Source of the DNA: SIG588 sp045533175
GTDB taxonomy: Bacteria; Bacillota; Clostridia; Oscillospirales; Acutalibacteraceae
Assembly: GCA_045533175.1 (NCBI GenBank)
Contig: JAZSHJ010000139.1
Location: 1 to 12,819 of the forward strand
DNA length: 12,819 bases
Direction: 5' to 3'
Under the pieces are notes generated by a model. It had not been told where the DNA came from and did not search any database. It saw nothing but the letters and a program-made list of their open reading frames with translations. Made by a program: the position numbers and the translations under genes. Positions 6,265-12,819 of this stretch are shown here, in pieces; the first letter of the stretch is position 1; every line of letters begins with the position of its first letter.

Positions 6265-7290
6265 ATGACGTTGAGCGACCGCAAACAGCGTATACTGTCA
6301 GCGGTGATCGAAGCATATATTGCCACAGGCGAACCGATCGGTTCCAAACTGTTGGCGGATGCGCTCGGCCACGCGGTGTCCTCGGCCACCATCCGCAACG
6401 AGATGGCGGAACTGTCTGCCGTGGGGCTGCTCACACAGCCGCACACCTCGGCGGGGCGCGTGCCCACCGCCCCGGCATTTCGTTTGTATATCGACCGTTT
6501 GATGCCGCGCCGTGAACTGACGCTCGAGCATCGGCGGGAGATCGATCACCTGCTCAGCGGGGCGGGCAATGATCCCGACCGCTTGGTGCGGGATGCGGCG
6601 GATGCGCTCGCGATGATGACCGGCTGTGCCGCCGTGTCTACCACCCCGAGCGAGCAGAGCGCCACGGTGCGCCGTTTGGAAGTGATGTACATCTCCTCCC
6701 GCATGGCGGCGGTGGTGCTGATGACCGATGCGGGCTTGATCCGCAACCGCCTGTGCTGTTTCGACCGTCCCGTTTCGGCATCTGCGTTGCATGCGATGGC
6801 GGCGGAGTTGGAAGAAAAGTTCAGCGGGCGTCCGCTGTGCGAGATCACGTTGCCGGCCGTGCAGGGCATGATGCTCTCGTTCGGAACGGAGGGGTTGTCC
6901 CGCATGCCGGTGCTGACGGCATTGTTGGAACTGGCGGGGGAAGCCACCGAAGCACAGATCAACCTGAAAGGGCAACTCAATTTGCTGCAACATCCCGATT
7001 ACAACGCCGAGCGTGTGACCACGTTGCTCGGGTTCTTGGCGCGACAGGAACTGTTGGGAGCCATGCTTTCCTCCTGTTCCGAAGAACGGTGGGTGTTGCT
7101 CGGCAGCGAAAGCGTGCGTCCTGAACTGGATGGTTCCAGTTTGGTGGTGGCGCATTATCGCGGCGGCAACGGCGGTGAAGGGGCGCTGGGGGTTATCGGC
7201 CCGTTGCGCATGGATTACGCCACCACCATTCCGCGCATCGAATATCTCGCAACCTCACTCAGCCGTCTGCTCGGACGACTGGCACAATAA
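6265..7290 (+). CDS. hrcA: Heat-inducible transcription repressor HrcA
   Basis: This is the CIRCE-binding repressor of class I heat-shock genes, and it is autoregulated here. The N-terminal winged-helix domain (about 1-75) shows ATGEPIGSKLL at 20-30 and the hallmark SSATIRNEMAELSAVGLLTQ then PHTSAGRVPT at 39-68; the rest is the GAF-like and dimerisation region. I chose the ATG at 6265 (341 residues) because AAGGGG lies eight bases before it and the protein then begins MTLSDRKQRIL, like other HrcA proteins. An in-frame GTG at 6256 would add three residues but has no ribosome site. It is the first gene of hrcA-grpE-dnaK-dnaJ, with 18 bases to grpE. Confidence 0.95.
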   Translation: MTLSDRKQRILSAVIEAYIATGEPIGSKLLADALGHAVSSATIRNEMAELSAVGLLTQPHTSAGRVPTAPAFRLYIDRLMPRRELTLEHRREIDHLLSGAGNDPDRLVRDAADALAMMTGCAAVSTTPSEQSATVRRLEVMYISSRMAAVVLMTDAGLIRNRLCCFDRPVSASALHAMAAELEEKFSGRPLCEITLPAVQGMMLSFGTEGLSRMPVLTALLELAGEATEAQINLKGQLNLLQHPDYNAERVTTLLGFLARQELLGAMLSSCSEERWVLLGSESVRPELDGSSLVVAHYRGGNGGEGALGVIGPLRMDYATTIPRIEYLATSLSRLLGRLAQ

Positions 7291-7308
7291 CAGCAAGGAG
7301 TCGTAAAC

Positions 7309-7845
7309 ATGGACGAGGAAGTCAAGACCACCGAAACCGCCGCCGAAGAAGCGGCGGCCGAAACTCCCGTGACGGAGGAAAAACCGAAGAAGAAAAAGAC
7401 CGCTGCGGCCGCAGAAGTGAAAGAGCTGAAAGCGCAGCTCGATGAACGCGAGGATGCGTACAAGCGTATGCTTGCGGAATATTCCAACTACAAACGCCGC
7501 ACCGAACAGGAAAAAGAACAGATCGGCCTGTTTACCAAAGGCGAACTGCTGAAAGCCCTGCTTCCCGTGTTGGACAATTTCGAGCGTGCATCCGCCGCCT
7601 CTGCGGGGGAGGAATACAAGACGGGGATGGAAATGATCGTTCGTCAGTTGGAAAAGACGCTTGCCGATATGGGGCTTGCGGAGATCGAAGCGGAAAACGC
7701 ACCGTTCGATCCCGAACTGCACAACGCGGTAATGCGTGAGGACGCCGAAAACGTGGAAACCGAAACGGTGACACAGGTGTTCCAAAAAGGATACCGTCTG
7801 GGGGATCGCGTGTTGCGCCCTGCGATGGTAAAAGTGGCCAATTAA
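7309..7845 (+). CDS. grpE: Nucleotide exchange factor GrpE
   Basis: GrpE is the cytoplasmic co-chaperone that releases ADP from DnaK, resetting its substrate cycle, and acts as a dimer. Of 178 residues, 1-35 are acidic then Lys-rich and likely disordered, about 36-75 form the long heptad-bearing coiled coil (LKAQLDEREDAYKRMLAEYSNYKRR), and the C-terminal beta domain carries the family signature HNAVMRED at 138-145 and TVTQVFQKGYRLGDRVLRPA at 153-172. An AAGGAG site lies eight bases before the ATG. It sits 18 bases after hrcA and 58 bases before dnaK in the same operon. Confidence 0.96.
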   Translation: MDEEVKTTETAAEEAAAETPVTEEKPKKKKTAAAAEVKELKAQLDEREDAYKRMLAEYSNYKRRTEQEKEQIGLFTKGELLKALLPVLDNFERASAASAGEEYKTGMEMIVRQLEKTLADMGLAEIEAENAPFDPELHNAVMREDAENVETETVTQVFQKGYRLGDRVLRPAMVKVAN

Positions 7846-7861
7846 AGGGACCCCCTTTTTT
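7844..7861 (+). other. Short hairpin with T-run between grpE and dnaK
   Basis: AAAGGG (7844-7849) and CCCTTT (7853-7858) can pair around a 3-base loop, ending in six T residues. It overlaps the last bases of grpE. The geometry is that of a minimal intrinsic terminator, but six pairs with three GC is weak, and dnaK clearly belongs to the same operon. It could cause partial termination or mark an RNA processing point; it may have no function. Confidence 0.3.
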
Positions 7862-7903
7862 GATAATGTAAAAAACAAAGTGATATTTTAGGAGGAAAAC
7901 ATC

Positions 7904-9709
7904 ATGGCAAAAATCATCGGTATCGACCTCGGTACGACCAACTCGTGCGTCGCGGTCATCGAAGGCGGCGAAGCCGTCGTTATCCCCAACGCGGAAGGCG
8001 CGCGTACCACCCCGTCGGTGGTGGCGTTCAAAAAGGACGGAGAGCGCGTGGTGGGACGCGTGGCAAAACAGCAGGCGGTGTCCAATCCCGACCGCACCAT
8101 CGCGTCTATTAAGCGCGATATGGGTTCGTCCCGCAAGGTGTCCATCGACGACAAGGCGTACACCCCGCAGGAGATCTCCGCTATGATCCTGACGAAACTG
8201 AAGCAGGATGCGGAAGCGTATCTCGGCGATAAGGTGACCGAAGCGGTCATCACCGTTCCTGCCTATTTCACCGACGCACAGCGTCAGGCAACCAAAGACG
8301 CGGGTAAGATCGCGGGACTCGAAGTGAAGCGTATCATCAACGAGCCGACCGCCGCGGCCCTGGCGTACGGCATTGATAAGGAGAACGACCAGAAGATCAT
8401 GGTCTATGACTTGGGCGGCGGTACGTTCGACGTGTCTATCATTGAAATGGGCGACGGCGTGCAGGAAGTGTTGGCCACGGCAGGTAACAACTGCTTGGGC
8501 GGTGACGACTTTGACCAGAAGATCGTGGACTGGATGATCGCGGGCTTTAAGGCAGAACAGGGTGTGGATCTGTCGGCCGATAAGATGGCGGTTCAGCGTC
8601 TGCGTGAAGCGGCCGAAAAAGCGAAGATCGAGTTGTCCGGTTCGGCCACCGCGAATATCAACCTCCCCTTCATCACGGCGGATGCGACCGGTCCGAAACA
8701 CTTGGATATGACGCTGACTCGCGCGAAGTTCAACGAGATCACCGCCGATCTGGTGCAAAAGACCATGAATCCCGTGAAGCAGGCGCTCTCGGACAGCGGC
8801 CTTGCGGCTTCGCAGATCGATAAAGTGTTGTTGGTGGGCGGTTCCACCCGTATTCCCGCGGTGCAGGAAGCGGTCAAGAACTTTATGGGCAAAGAGCCGT
8901 TCAAGGGTATCAACCCCGACGAATGTGTGGCGATGGGCGCGGCGTTGCAGGGCGGCGTGCTCGGCGGCGAAGTGAAGGGCCTTCTGTTGCTCGATGTCAC
9001 CCCGCTGTCGCTGGGCGTGGAAACGATGGGCGGCGTGATGACGCGCGTGATCGAGCGTAACACCACCATTCCCACCAAGAAGAGCCAGATCTTCTCCACC
9101 GCGGCGGACAATCAGCCGTCGGTTGAGATCCACGTTCTGCAGGGTGAGCGCGAATTTGCAAAGGACAACAAGACGCTCGGTATGTTCCATCTGGACGGCA
9201 TTGCACCCGCCCGTCGCGGTGTCCCGCAGATCGAAGTGACCTTCGATATCGACGCGAACGGCATTGTGAATGTCAGCGCGGTGGATAAGGGTACCGGCCG
9301 TGAACAGCACATCACCATCACCTCCAACACCAACATGTCGAAGGAGGATGTGGAGCGCGCGGTGGCGGAAGCCGAACAGTATGCCGCGGAGGATAAGAAG
9401 AACCGCGAAAATGTGGAAACTCGCAATGCCGCCGATCAAGCTGTGTATCAATGCGAACAGGCGATCACGGAATTGGGCGAAAAGCTGGATGCCGCCGACA
9501 AGTCGGATTTGGAAGGCAAAATTGCCGCGGTGAAGGAAGCGCTGAAGGGCGATAACTACGACGATATCAAAGCGCGTCAGGAAGAATTGATGCAGGCGTT
9601 TTATGCGGTGTCAGCGAAGGTGTATCAGGCGAACGCGCCGCAGGAGGGTGCGCCCGCCGACGGTTCTGCCCCGAACGCGGACGGCTTCTACGACGGCGAC
9701 GTAAAATAA
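7904..9709 (+). CDS. dnaK: Molecular chaperone DnaK (Hsp70)
   Basis: This ATP-driven chaperone binds exposed hydrophobic peptide segments and works with DnaJ and GrpE. Its 601 residues comprise an ATPase domain, with the phosphate loop GIDLGTTNSC at 6-15, VPAYFTDAQRQATKDAGKIAG at 118-138, YDLGGGTFDVS at 168-178 and LVGGSTRIPAV at 310-320, then the linker LLLLDVTPLSLG at 360-371, the substrate-binding beta domain, and the helical lid. The stretch after SIKRDMG (69-75) lacks the roughly 20-25-residue insert that Gram-negative DnaK has, as expected for Bacillota. The C-terminus (ADGFYDGDVK) is a short Ala/Pro/Gly tail without the usual EVVD-like end. An AGGAGG site precedes the ATG. Confidence 0.98.
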   Translation: MAKIIGIDLGTTNSCVAVIEGGEAVVIPNAEGARTTPSVVAFKKDGERVVGRVAKQQAVSNPDRTIASIKRDMGSSRKVSIDDKAYTPQEISAMILTKLKQDAEAYLGDKVTEAVITVPAYFTDAQRQATKDAGKIAGLEVKRIINEPTAAALAYGIDKENDQKIMVYDLGGGTFDVSIIEMGDGVQEVLATAGNNCLGGDDFDQKIVDWMIAGFKAEQGVDLSADKMAVQRLREAAEKAKIELSGSATANINLPFITADATGPKHLDMTLTRAKFNEITADLVQKTMNPVKQALSDSGLAASQIDKVLLVGGSTRIPAVQEAVKNFMGKEPFKGINPDECVAMGAALQGGVLGGEVKGLLLLDVTPLSLGVETMGGVMTRVIERNTTIPTKKSQIFSTAADNQPSVEIHVLQGEREFAKDNKTLGMFHLDGIAPARRGVPQIEVTFDIDANGIVNVSAVDKGTGREQHITITSNTNMSKEDVERAVAEAEQYAAEDKKNRENVETRNAADQAVYQCEQAITELGEKLDAADKSDLEGKIAAVKEALKGDNYDDIKARQEELMQAFYAVSAKVYQANAPQEGAPADGSAPNADGFYDGDVK

Positions 9710-9726
9710 GTTTTGTAATCTACACG

Positions 9727-9754
9727 GTCGGGGCGGCAGGTCTGTCGCCCCGAC
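9727..9754 (+). repeat. Strong GC-rich hairpin between dnaK and dnaJ
   Basis: Positions 9727-9739 and 9742-9754 are complementary throughout except for one G-T (G-U in RNA) pair, an almost perfect 28-base palindrome with outer arms GTCGGGGCG and CGCCCCGAC. No T-run follows on the plus strand, so it is not a standard terminator. It starts 17 bases after the dnaK stop and ends 24 bases before the dnaJ start. It could stabilise the upstream mRNA, be a processing site that sets the DnaK:DnaJ ratio, or be a copy of a dispersed palindromic repeat. The GGGGC/GCCCC core is shared with the hairpin at 5746-5770. Confidence 0.6.
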
Positions 9755-9778
9755 AGGGTGTTATCGGGAGAGAAAACC

Positions 9779-10924
9779 ATGGCGGACAAACGCGATTTTT
9801 ATGAAGTGCTGGGTGTGCAAAAAGGCGCATCCGACGACGAGATCAAAAAAGCATACCGCCGCGTGGCGAAAGAGAACCACCCCGACTTGCATCCCGGCGA
9901 TGCGGCGGCGGAAGCGCGGTTCAAAGAAGCCAACGAGGCGTATGAAGTGCTGTCGGATGCGGATAAGCGTGCCCGTTACGATCAATACGGCCACGCGGGT
10001 GTGGATCCGAACTTCGGCGCCGGCGGTGGCTGGGGCGGCGGTGGCTTCGATGTGGATTTCGGCGACATCGGGGACATCTTCTCCTCCTTCTTCGGCGGTG
10101 GCGGCGGACGTCGTTCCAATCCGAACGCTCCGCGTCGCGGCGGTGACGTGGCCACCTCGGTGTTTATCTCCTTTGAGGAAGCGGCACGCGGTTGTAAAAA
10201 GCAGGTGGAAGTGGATGTGGTGGAACGCTGTGCCGCGTGTAACGGCAGCGGTGCGGAATCCGCGGCGGGTGTGAAAACTTGTCCGCAATGTAACGGCACG
10301 GGGCAGGAACGTCGTGTGCAACAAACCCCCTTCGGTGCCATGCAGACGCAGACTACCTGTTCCCGTTGTCGCGGACGCGGACGGATCATTGAAACTCCGT
10401 GCAAGACCTGCCGCGGAAGCGGACAGACCACACGGCGCAACACCGTGGGGATCAACATTCCCGCGGGTATTGATGAAGGTCAGGTGATCTCCATTCGCGG
10501 CAAGGGCAACGCCGGCCAAAACGGCGGCCCGGCGGGAGATTTGCAGGTGCAGGTTTCGGTGCGTCCCCACCCCGTGTTTGAGCGCCGCGGATACGATATC
10601 CTCTGCGAATTGCCGCTTACCTTTGCGCAAATGGCACTCGGTGCGGAGGTGGAGATCCCCACCTTGGACGGCAAGGAGCCCCACAACATTAAGGAAGGCA
10701 CGCAGCCGGGTGAGGTCATTCGCTTGAAAGGCAAGGGTTTCCCGTATTTGCAAGGACGCGGTGCGGGCGATCTGCTTGTGCGCCTTACGGTGGAAATTCC
10801 GAAAAATTTGAATAACGAACAGAAAAAAGTGCTTCGTGCGTTTGATGAAACCACAGGCGAAAAGAATTACCAAAAACGCCAATCGTTTTTCGACAAATTG
10901 AAAAAGGCGTTCGGCGGTGAGTAA
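9779..10924 (+). CDS. dnaJ: Chaperone protein DnaJ (Hsp40, type I)
   Basis: This co-chaperone delivers unfolded protein to DnaK and stimulates its ATPase. Its 381 residues show all parts of a type I DnaJ: the J domain at about 1-70 with HPD at 34-36, a Gly/Phe-rich linker at about 79-121, the zinc domain with four CxxCxGxG repeats (cysteines 151/154, 168/171, 194/197, 208/211), and the C-terminal substrate-binding domains. I chose the ATG at 9779 because GGGAGAG lies upstream at suitable distance and the protein begins MADKRDFYEVLGV, like its relatives. A GTG at 9758 in the same frame would add seven residues but would start at the foot of the upstream hairpin. It is the last gene of the heat-shock operon. 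Confidence 0.97.
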   Translation: MADKRDFYEVLGVQKGASDDEIKKAYRRVAKENHPDLHPGDAAAEARFKEANEAYEVLSDADKRARYDQYGHAGVDPNFGAGGGWGGGGFDVDFGDIGDIFSSFFGGGGGRRSNPNAPRRGGDVATSVFISFEEAARGCKKQVEVDVVERCAACNGSGAESAAGVKTCPQCNGTGQERRVQQTPFGAMQTQTTCSRCRGRGRIIETPCKTCRGSGQTTRRNTVGINIPAGIDEGQVISIRGKGNAGQNGGPAGDLQVQVSVRPHPVFERRGYDILCELPLTFAQMALGAEVEIPTLDGKEPHNIKEGTQPGEVIRLKGKGFPYLQGRGAGDLLVRLTVEIPKNLNNEQKKVLRAFDETTGEKNYQKRQSFFDKLKKAFGGE

Positions 10925-10930
10925 TTGAAA

Positions 10931-10969
10931 CATCGGTTTGGCAGGGTGCTGCAGAACCGATGTTTTTTT
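10931..10969 (+). terminator. Rho-independent terminator after dnaJ
   Basis: Perfect arms CATCGGTT (10931-10938) and AACCGATG (10955-10962) enclose an inner GCAG/CTGC pairing and are followed by seven T residues (10963-10969). It starts six bases after the dnaJ stop codon and closes the hrcA-grpE-dnaK-dnaJ operon. Confidence 0.9.
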
Positions 10970-10982
10970 GTGCAAATTCGTA

Positions 10983-11011
10983 TTGCTATTTGTGTGTTGA
11001 TACGCTATAAT
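10983..11011 (+). promoter_or_regulatory. Sigma-A-like promoter of the GH123-like gene
   Basis: TTGCTA (10983-10988) and a perfect TATAAT (11006-11011) are 17 bases apart. Transcription would begin near 11018, only about 14 bases before the ATG, so the leader is very short but still holds the AAAGGGTG ribosome site. No operator-like inverted repeat was seen next to it. Confidence 0.65.
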
Positions 11012-11031
11012 GCGGTTGAAAGGGTGATAAC

Positions 11032-12675
11032 ATGAATTTTACCGTACAACAGGTTTCTTCGCTTGAAAAGGTGCGAAAAGGGCAAAAATATAATGAGATA
11101 TACATGCGTGAAGCACTCGCGGGGGAACGGGTGTCGTGGCAAGTGGCGGTATCGGCGGATATTCACCGCTTTTTGAAAGTGGAGGTGGTGTCGCCGCTGA
11201 AAGAGTACGTTCGCTTATTTCACGTGCAGGACGCGGTGATGGACGTGCCCGCCACCGAGGATATCGCAGGGGAGGATTATTTGGCTTTTGCCCCCGGCGG
11301 GATGCCCGATATTTTGGTGCCGCAAACCGAGGGAGAGTACACCCTTTCCGCTGCCCGTGGGAAAGCCGCCACGTTGTGGGTGAGATTGGATATTCCGCGG
11401 GACATCGCGGCGGGTGAGTATCCCGTGCGGGTGGTGTTTACTGCCCGTGAAAACACGGCGTTTCCCGAAGAAACGGTGGAAACCGAGATGATCGTAAAGG
11501 TTGTCCCCGCTGTAATAGGGGAACAACAGACGATATACACCCGCTGGTTTTATTTGGATTGCATTGCCACGGCGCACAATGTGCCGATCTTTTCGGAAGA
11601 GCATTGGGCGCTCATCGAACAATACATTGTCGCGGCGGCAGATCTGGGGATCAATATGCTGTTGGTGCCCACCCACACCCCGCCGCTGGACACCGAGGTG
11701 GGGACCGCCCGCCCCTGTGTGCAGTTGATCGATATCGAAAAGCAAGGGGACACGTACACCTTCGGTTTTGATAAATTCCGCCGTTACATTGCGCTGTGTC
11801 AGGCGCACGGCATTCGCTATTTTGAAACGGCACACATGTTTTCCCAATGGGGAGCGAAATGCGCCCCCAATATCCTGGTGCGGGAAAACGGGGTGGATTC
11901 CTACCTGTTTGGTTGGCACACGCCGTCCGATTCGCCCGCGTACATCGCATTTTTGAAACAGTACATCGCGGCGATCGCCGCCGAGGTGCAGGCGCTCGGC
12001 ATTGCGGCAAACACGTATTTCCACATTTCGGACGAGCCGAACCTGCACACGATGGAAACTTACAAGGCCGCCGCAGATGTTTTGCATCCCCTGCTTGGGG
12101 AGTCCAAAAGCATGGATGCGTTGTCGGATTACACGTTTTACGAGCGCGGGTTGGTGCAATGCCCCGTCACGTCGGTTTACACCATAGCGGAGTTTTTGGA
12201 ACACGATATCCCCGAACAATGGGTGTACTACTGTTGCGGGCCGCAAACGGTGTTTCCCAATTCCTTCATAGCTATGCCCTCCCGCCGTGTGCGTATTCTC
12301 GGATTTTTGATGTATAAATACAATATCAAAGGGTTCTTGCATTGGGGCTTCAATTTCTATAACGGATGTTGCTCGCTGTACACGGTGAATCCGTATCACA
12401 CCACCTCGGCGGACGGGGCGTTCCCGTCGGGCGATCCGTTTATCGTGTATCCCGCACCCGATGGGGTACACACCTCCATCCGCGGAGAAGTCACGTTTGA
12501 AGCGATGCAGGATATCGAAGTGTGCCGCACGCTGGAAGCACACATCGGCCGTGACGCGGTGGTGCAGATGATCGATCAAGCGGCGGGTGGGGAGTTGCGG
12601 TTTGACAATTATCCGAAAAACGACGACTATCTCCTCTCGCTTCGCGCCGCGATGATTCGCAAAATTGCTGAATAA
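11032..12675 (+). CDS. GH123-like glycoside hydrolase (DUF4091 domain), cytoplasmic
   Basis: The layout matches GH123/DUF4091 enzymes, characterised members of which are beta-N-acetylgalactosaminidases using substrate-assisted catalysis. Residues 1-160 look like the N-terminal beta-sandwich (LWVRLDIPRDIAAGEYPVRV at 116-135). From about 165 to 490 a TIM-barrel-like catalytic domain carries HISDEPN at 331-337, in which D334-E335 is the Asp-Glu pair expected to orient the acetamido group and act as acid/base. The later blocks GFLHWGFNFYN and SGDPFIVYPAPDG (the latter from about 467) are also typical of DUF4091. At 547 residues it is of ordinary family length. There is no signal peptide or membrane segment, so it should act on imported sugars or an internal substrate. 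It has its own promoter and terminator and no transporter or other sugar gene beside it. The fold is well supported; the GalNAc specificity is only family knowledge. Confidence 0.85.
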   Translation: MNFTVQQVSSLEKVRKGQKYNEIYMREALAGERVSWQVAVSADIHRFLKVEVVSPLKEYVRLFHVQDAVMDVPATEDIAGEDYLAFAPGGMPDILVPQTEGEYTLSAARGKAATLWVRLDIPRDIAAGEYPVRVVFTARENTAFPEETVETEMIVKVVPAVIGEQQTIYTRWFYLDCIATAHNVPIFSEEHWALIEQYIVAAADLGINMLLVPTHTPPLDTEVGTARPCVQLIDIEKQGDTYTFGFDKFRRYIALCQAHGIRYFETAHMFSQWGAKCAPNILVRENGVDSYLFGWHTPSDSPAYIAFLKQYIAAIAAEVQALGIAANTYFHISDEPNLHTMETYKAAADVLHPLLGESKSMDALSDYTFYERGLVQCPVTSVYTIAEFLEHDIPEQWVYYCCGPQTVFPNSFIAMPSRRVRILGFLMYKYNIKGFLHWGFNFYNGCCSLYTVNPYHTTSADGAFPSGDPFIVYPAPDGVHTSIRGEVTFEAMQDIEVCRTLEAHIGRDAVVQMIDQAAGGELRFDNYPKNDDYLLSLRAAMIRKIAE

Positions 12676-12676
12676 C

Positions 12677-12711
12677 AAAACGGTCTGTGTCACACGACAC
12701 AGACCGTTTTT
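12677..12711. terminator. Bidirectional Rho-independent terminator
   Basis: Perfect 15-bp arms (12677-12691 and 12696-12710) enclose a 4-base loop. The A-rich start and T-rich end of the stem (AAAACGG...CCGTTTTT) give a U-tract in both directions. It begins directly after the stop of the GH123-like gene and about 20 bases beyond the stop of the convergent partial gene on the minus strand, so it probably serves both. Confidence 0.92.
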
Positions 12712-12730
12712 AATTATACGTTTTCGGGAA

Positions 12731-12819
12731 TCAATGCCGCGCGTTATACGTCGGGGGCGGCACGGCACGGCGATAGAAGATCACCGCTAGAATTGCCAAT
12801 GCAATGCACACGAGCAACA
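12731..12819 (-). CDS. C-terminal end of a membrane protein, cut by the right edge
   Basis: On the minus strand one frame is open from the window edge to a TGA at 12731-12733, giving 28 residues: a hydrophobic helix (LLVCIALAILAVIFY) followed by a short basic, Pro-rich tail (RRAVPPPTYNARH). This reads as the last transmembrane helix and cytoplasmic tail of a membrane protein. The gene would converge on the GH123-like gene and share its terminator. The other two minus frames hit stops within this stretch. No family can be named from so little. Confidence 0.5.
   Translation of the reverse strand, partial: LLVCIALAILAVIFYRRAVPPPTYNARH

Noticed and set aside
7860..7889. Promoter-like TTGATA with TATTTT upstream of dnaK
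   Set aside because: Transcription would start at about the ribosome site itself, leaving no usable leader, and the -35 is part of the T-run of the small hairpin.
7532..9451. 639-residue open frame antisense to dnaK
   Set aside because: Long antisense frames opposite dnaK are a known by-product of GC-rich codon use. The predicted protein is a His/Arg-rich shadow with no family motif, while the plus strand encodes an intact DnaK.
11215..12768. 517-residue open frame antisense to the GH123-like gene
   Set aside because: Arg/His/Ile shadow sequence; it crosses the bidirectional terminator near its start and has no recognisable domain.

Overview
The window looks like ordinary chromosome from a GC-rich member of the Bacillota (Firmicutes), class Clostridia, probably an Oscillospirales/Ruminococcaceae-type gut anaerobe. 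Three things point there. The heat-shock genes are in the order hrcA-grpE-dnaK-dnaJ behind a perfect CIRCE operator. DnaK lacks the extra N-terminal segment found in Gram-negative DnaK. Shine-Dalgarno sites are strong (AAGGAG/AGGAGG type) and the spacers are AT-rich between GC-rich genes. Genus-level placement is not supported. No RNA gene, CRISPR array, prophage or transposase was seen.

Left part, all on the minus strand. glgP (glycogen phosphorylase, about 5.48 to 3.05 kb) has its own sigma-A-like promoter and ends at a terminator. proB and proA follow, overlapping as TAATG; they carry out the first two steps of proline synthesis (glutamate to glutamate semialdehyde). Next come a single-pass membrane protein of unknown function, whose ribosome site overlaps the proA stop codon, and the possible first 13 codons of another gene cut by the window edge. 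ProB is the short form without a PUA domain. No proC is in view.

Middle, 5.48-6.25 kb. From left to right on the plus strand this holds the glgP promoter with an inverted repeat over its -35 box, a roughly 150-bp palindrome-rich element with matching inverted ends (MITE- or REP-like), an unrecognised 80-residue protein gene on the minus strand whose stop codon lies inside that element, and then the hrcA promoter and CIRCE operator on the plus strand.

Right part, plus strand. hrcA, grpE, dnaK and dnaJ form a class I heat-shock operon: HrcA represses at CIRCE, and GrpE, DnaK and DnaJ form the Hsp70 folding machine. Structured RNA lies between grpE and dnaK (weak) and between dnaK and dnaJ (strong GC hairpin without a U-tract). 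A terminator follows dnaJ. A monocistronic gene with its own promoter then encodes a cytoplasmic GH123/DUF4091-type glycoside hydrolase, ending at a near-perfect bidirectional terminator. That terminator is shared with the C-terminal end of a convergent membrane-protein gene cut by the right edge.

No clearly new system is present. The items most worth checking are the repeat element at the stop codon of the 80-residue gene, that small protein itself, the membrane protein coupled to proBA, and the cytoplasmic GH123-like enzyme.
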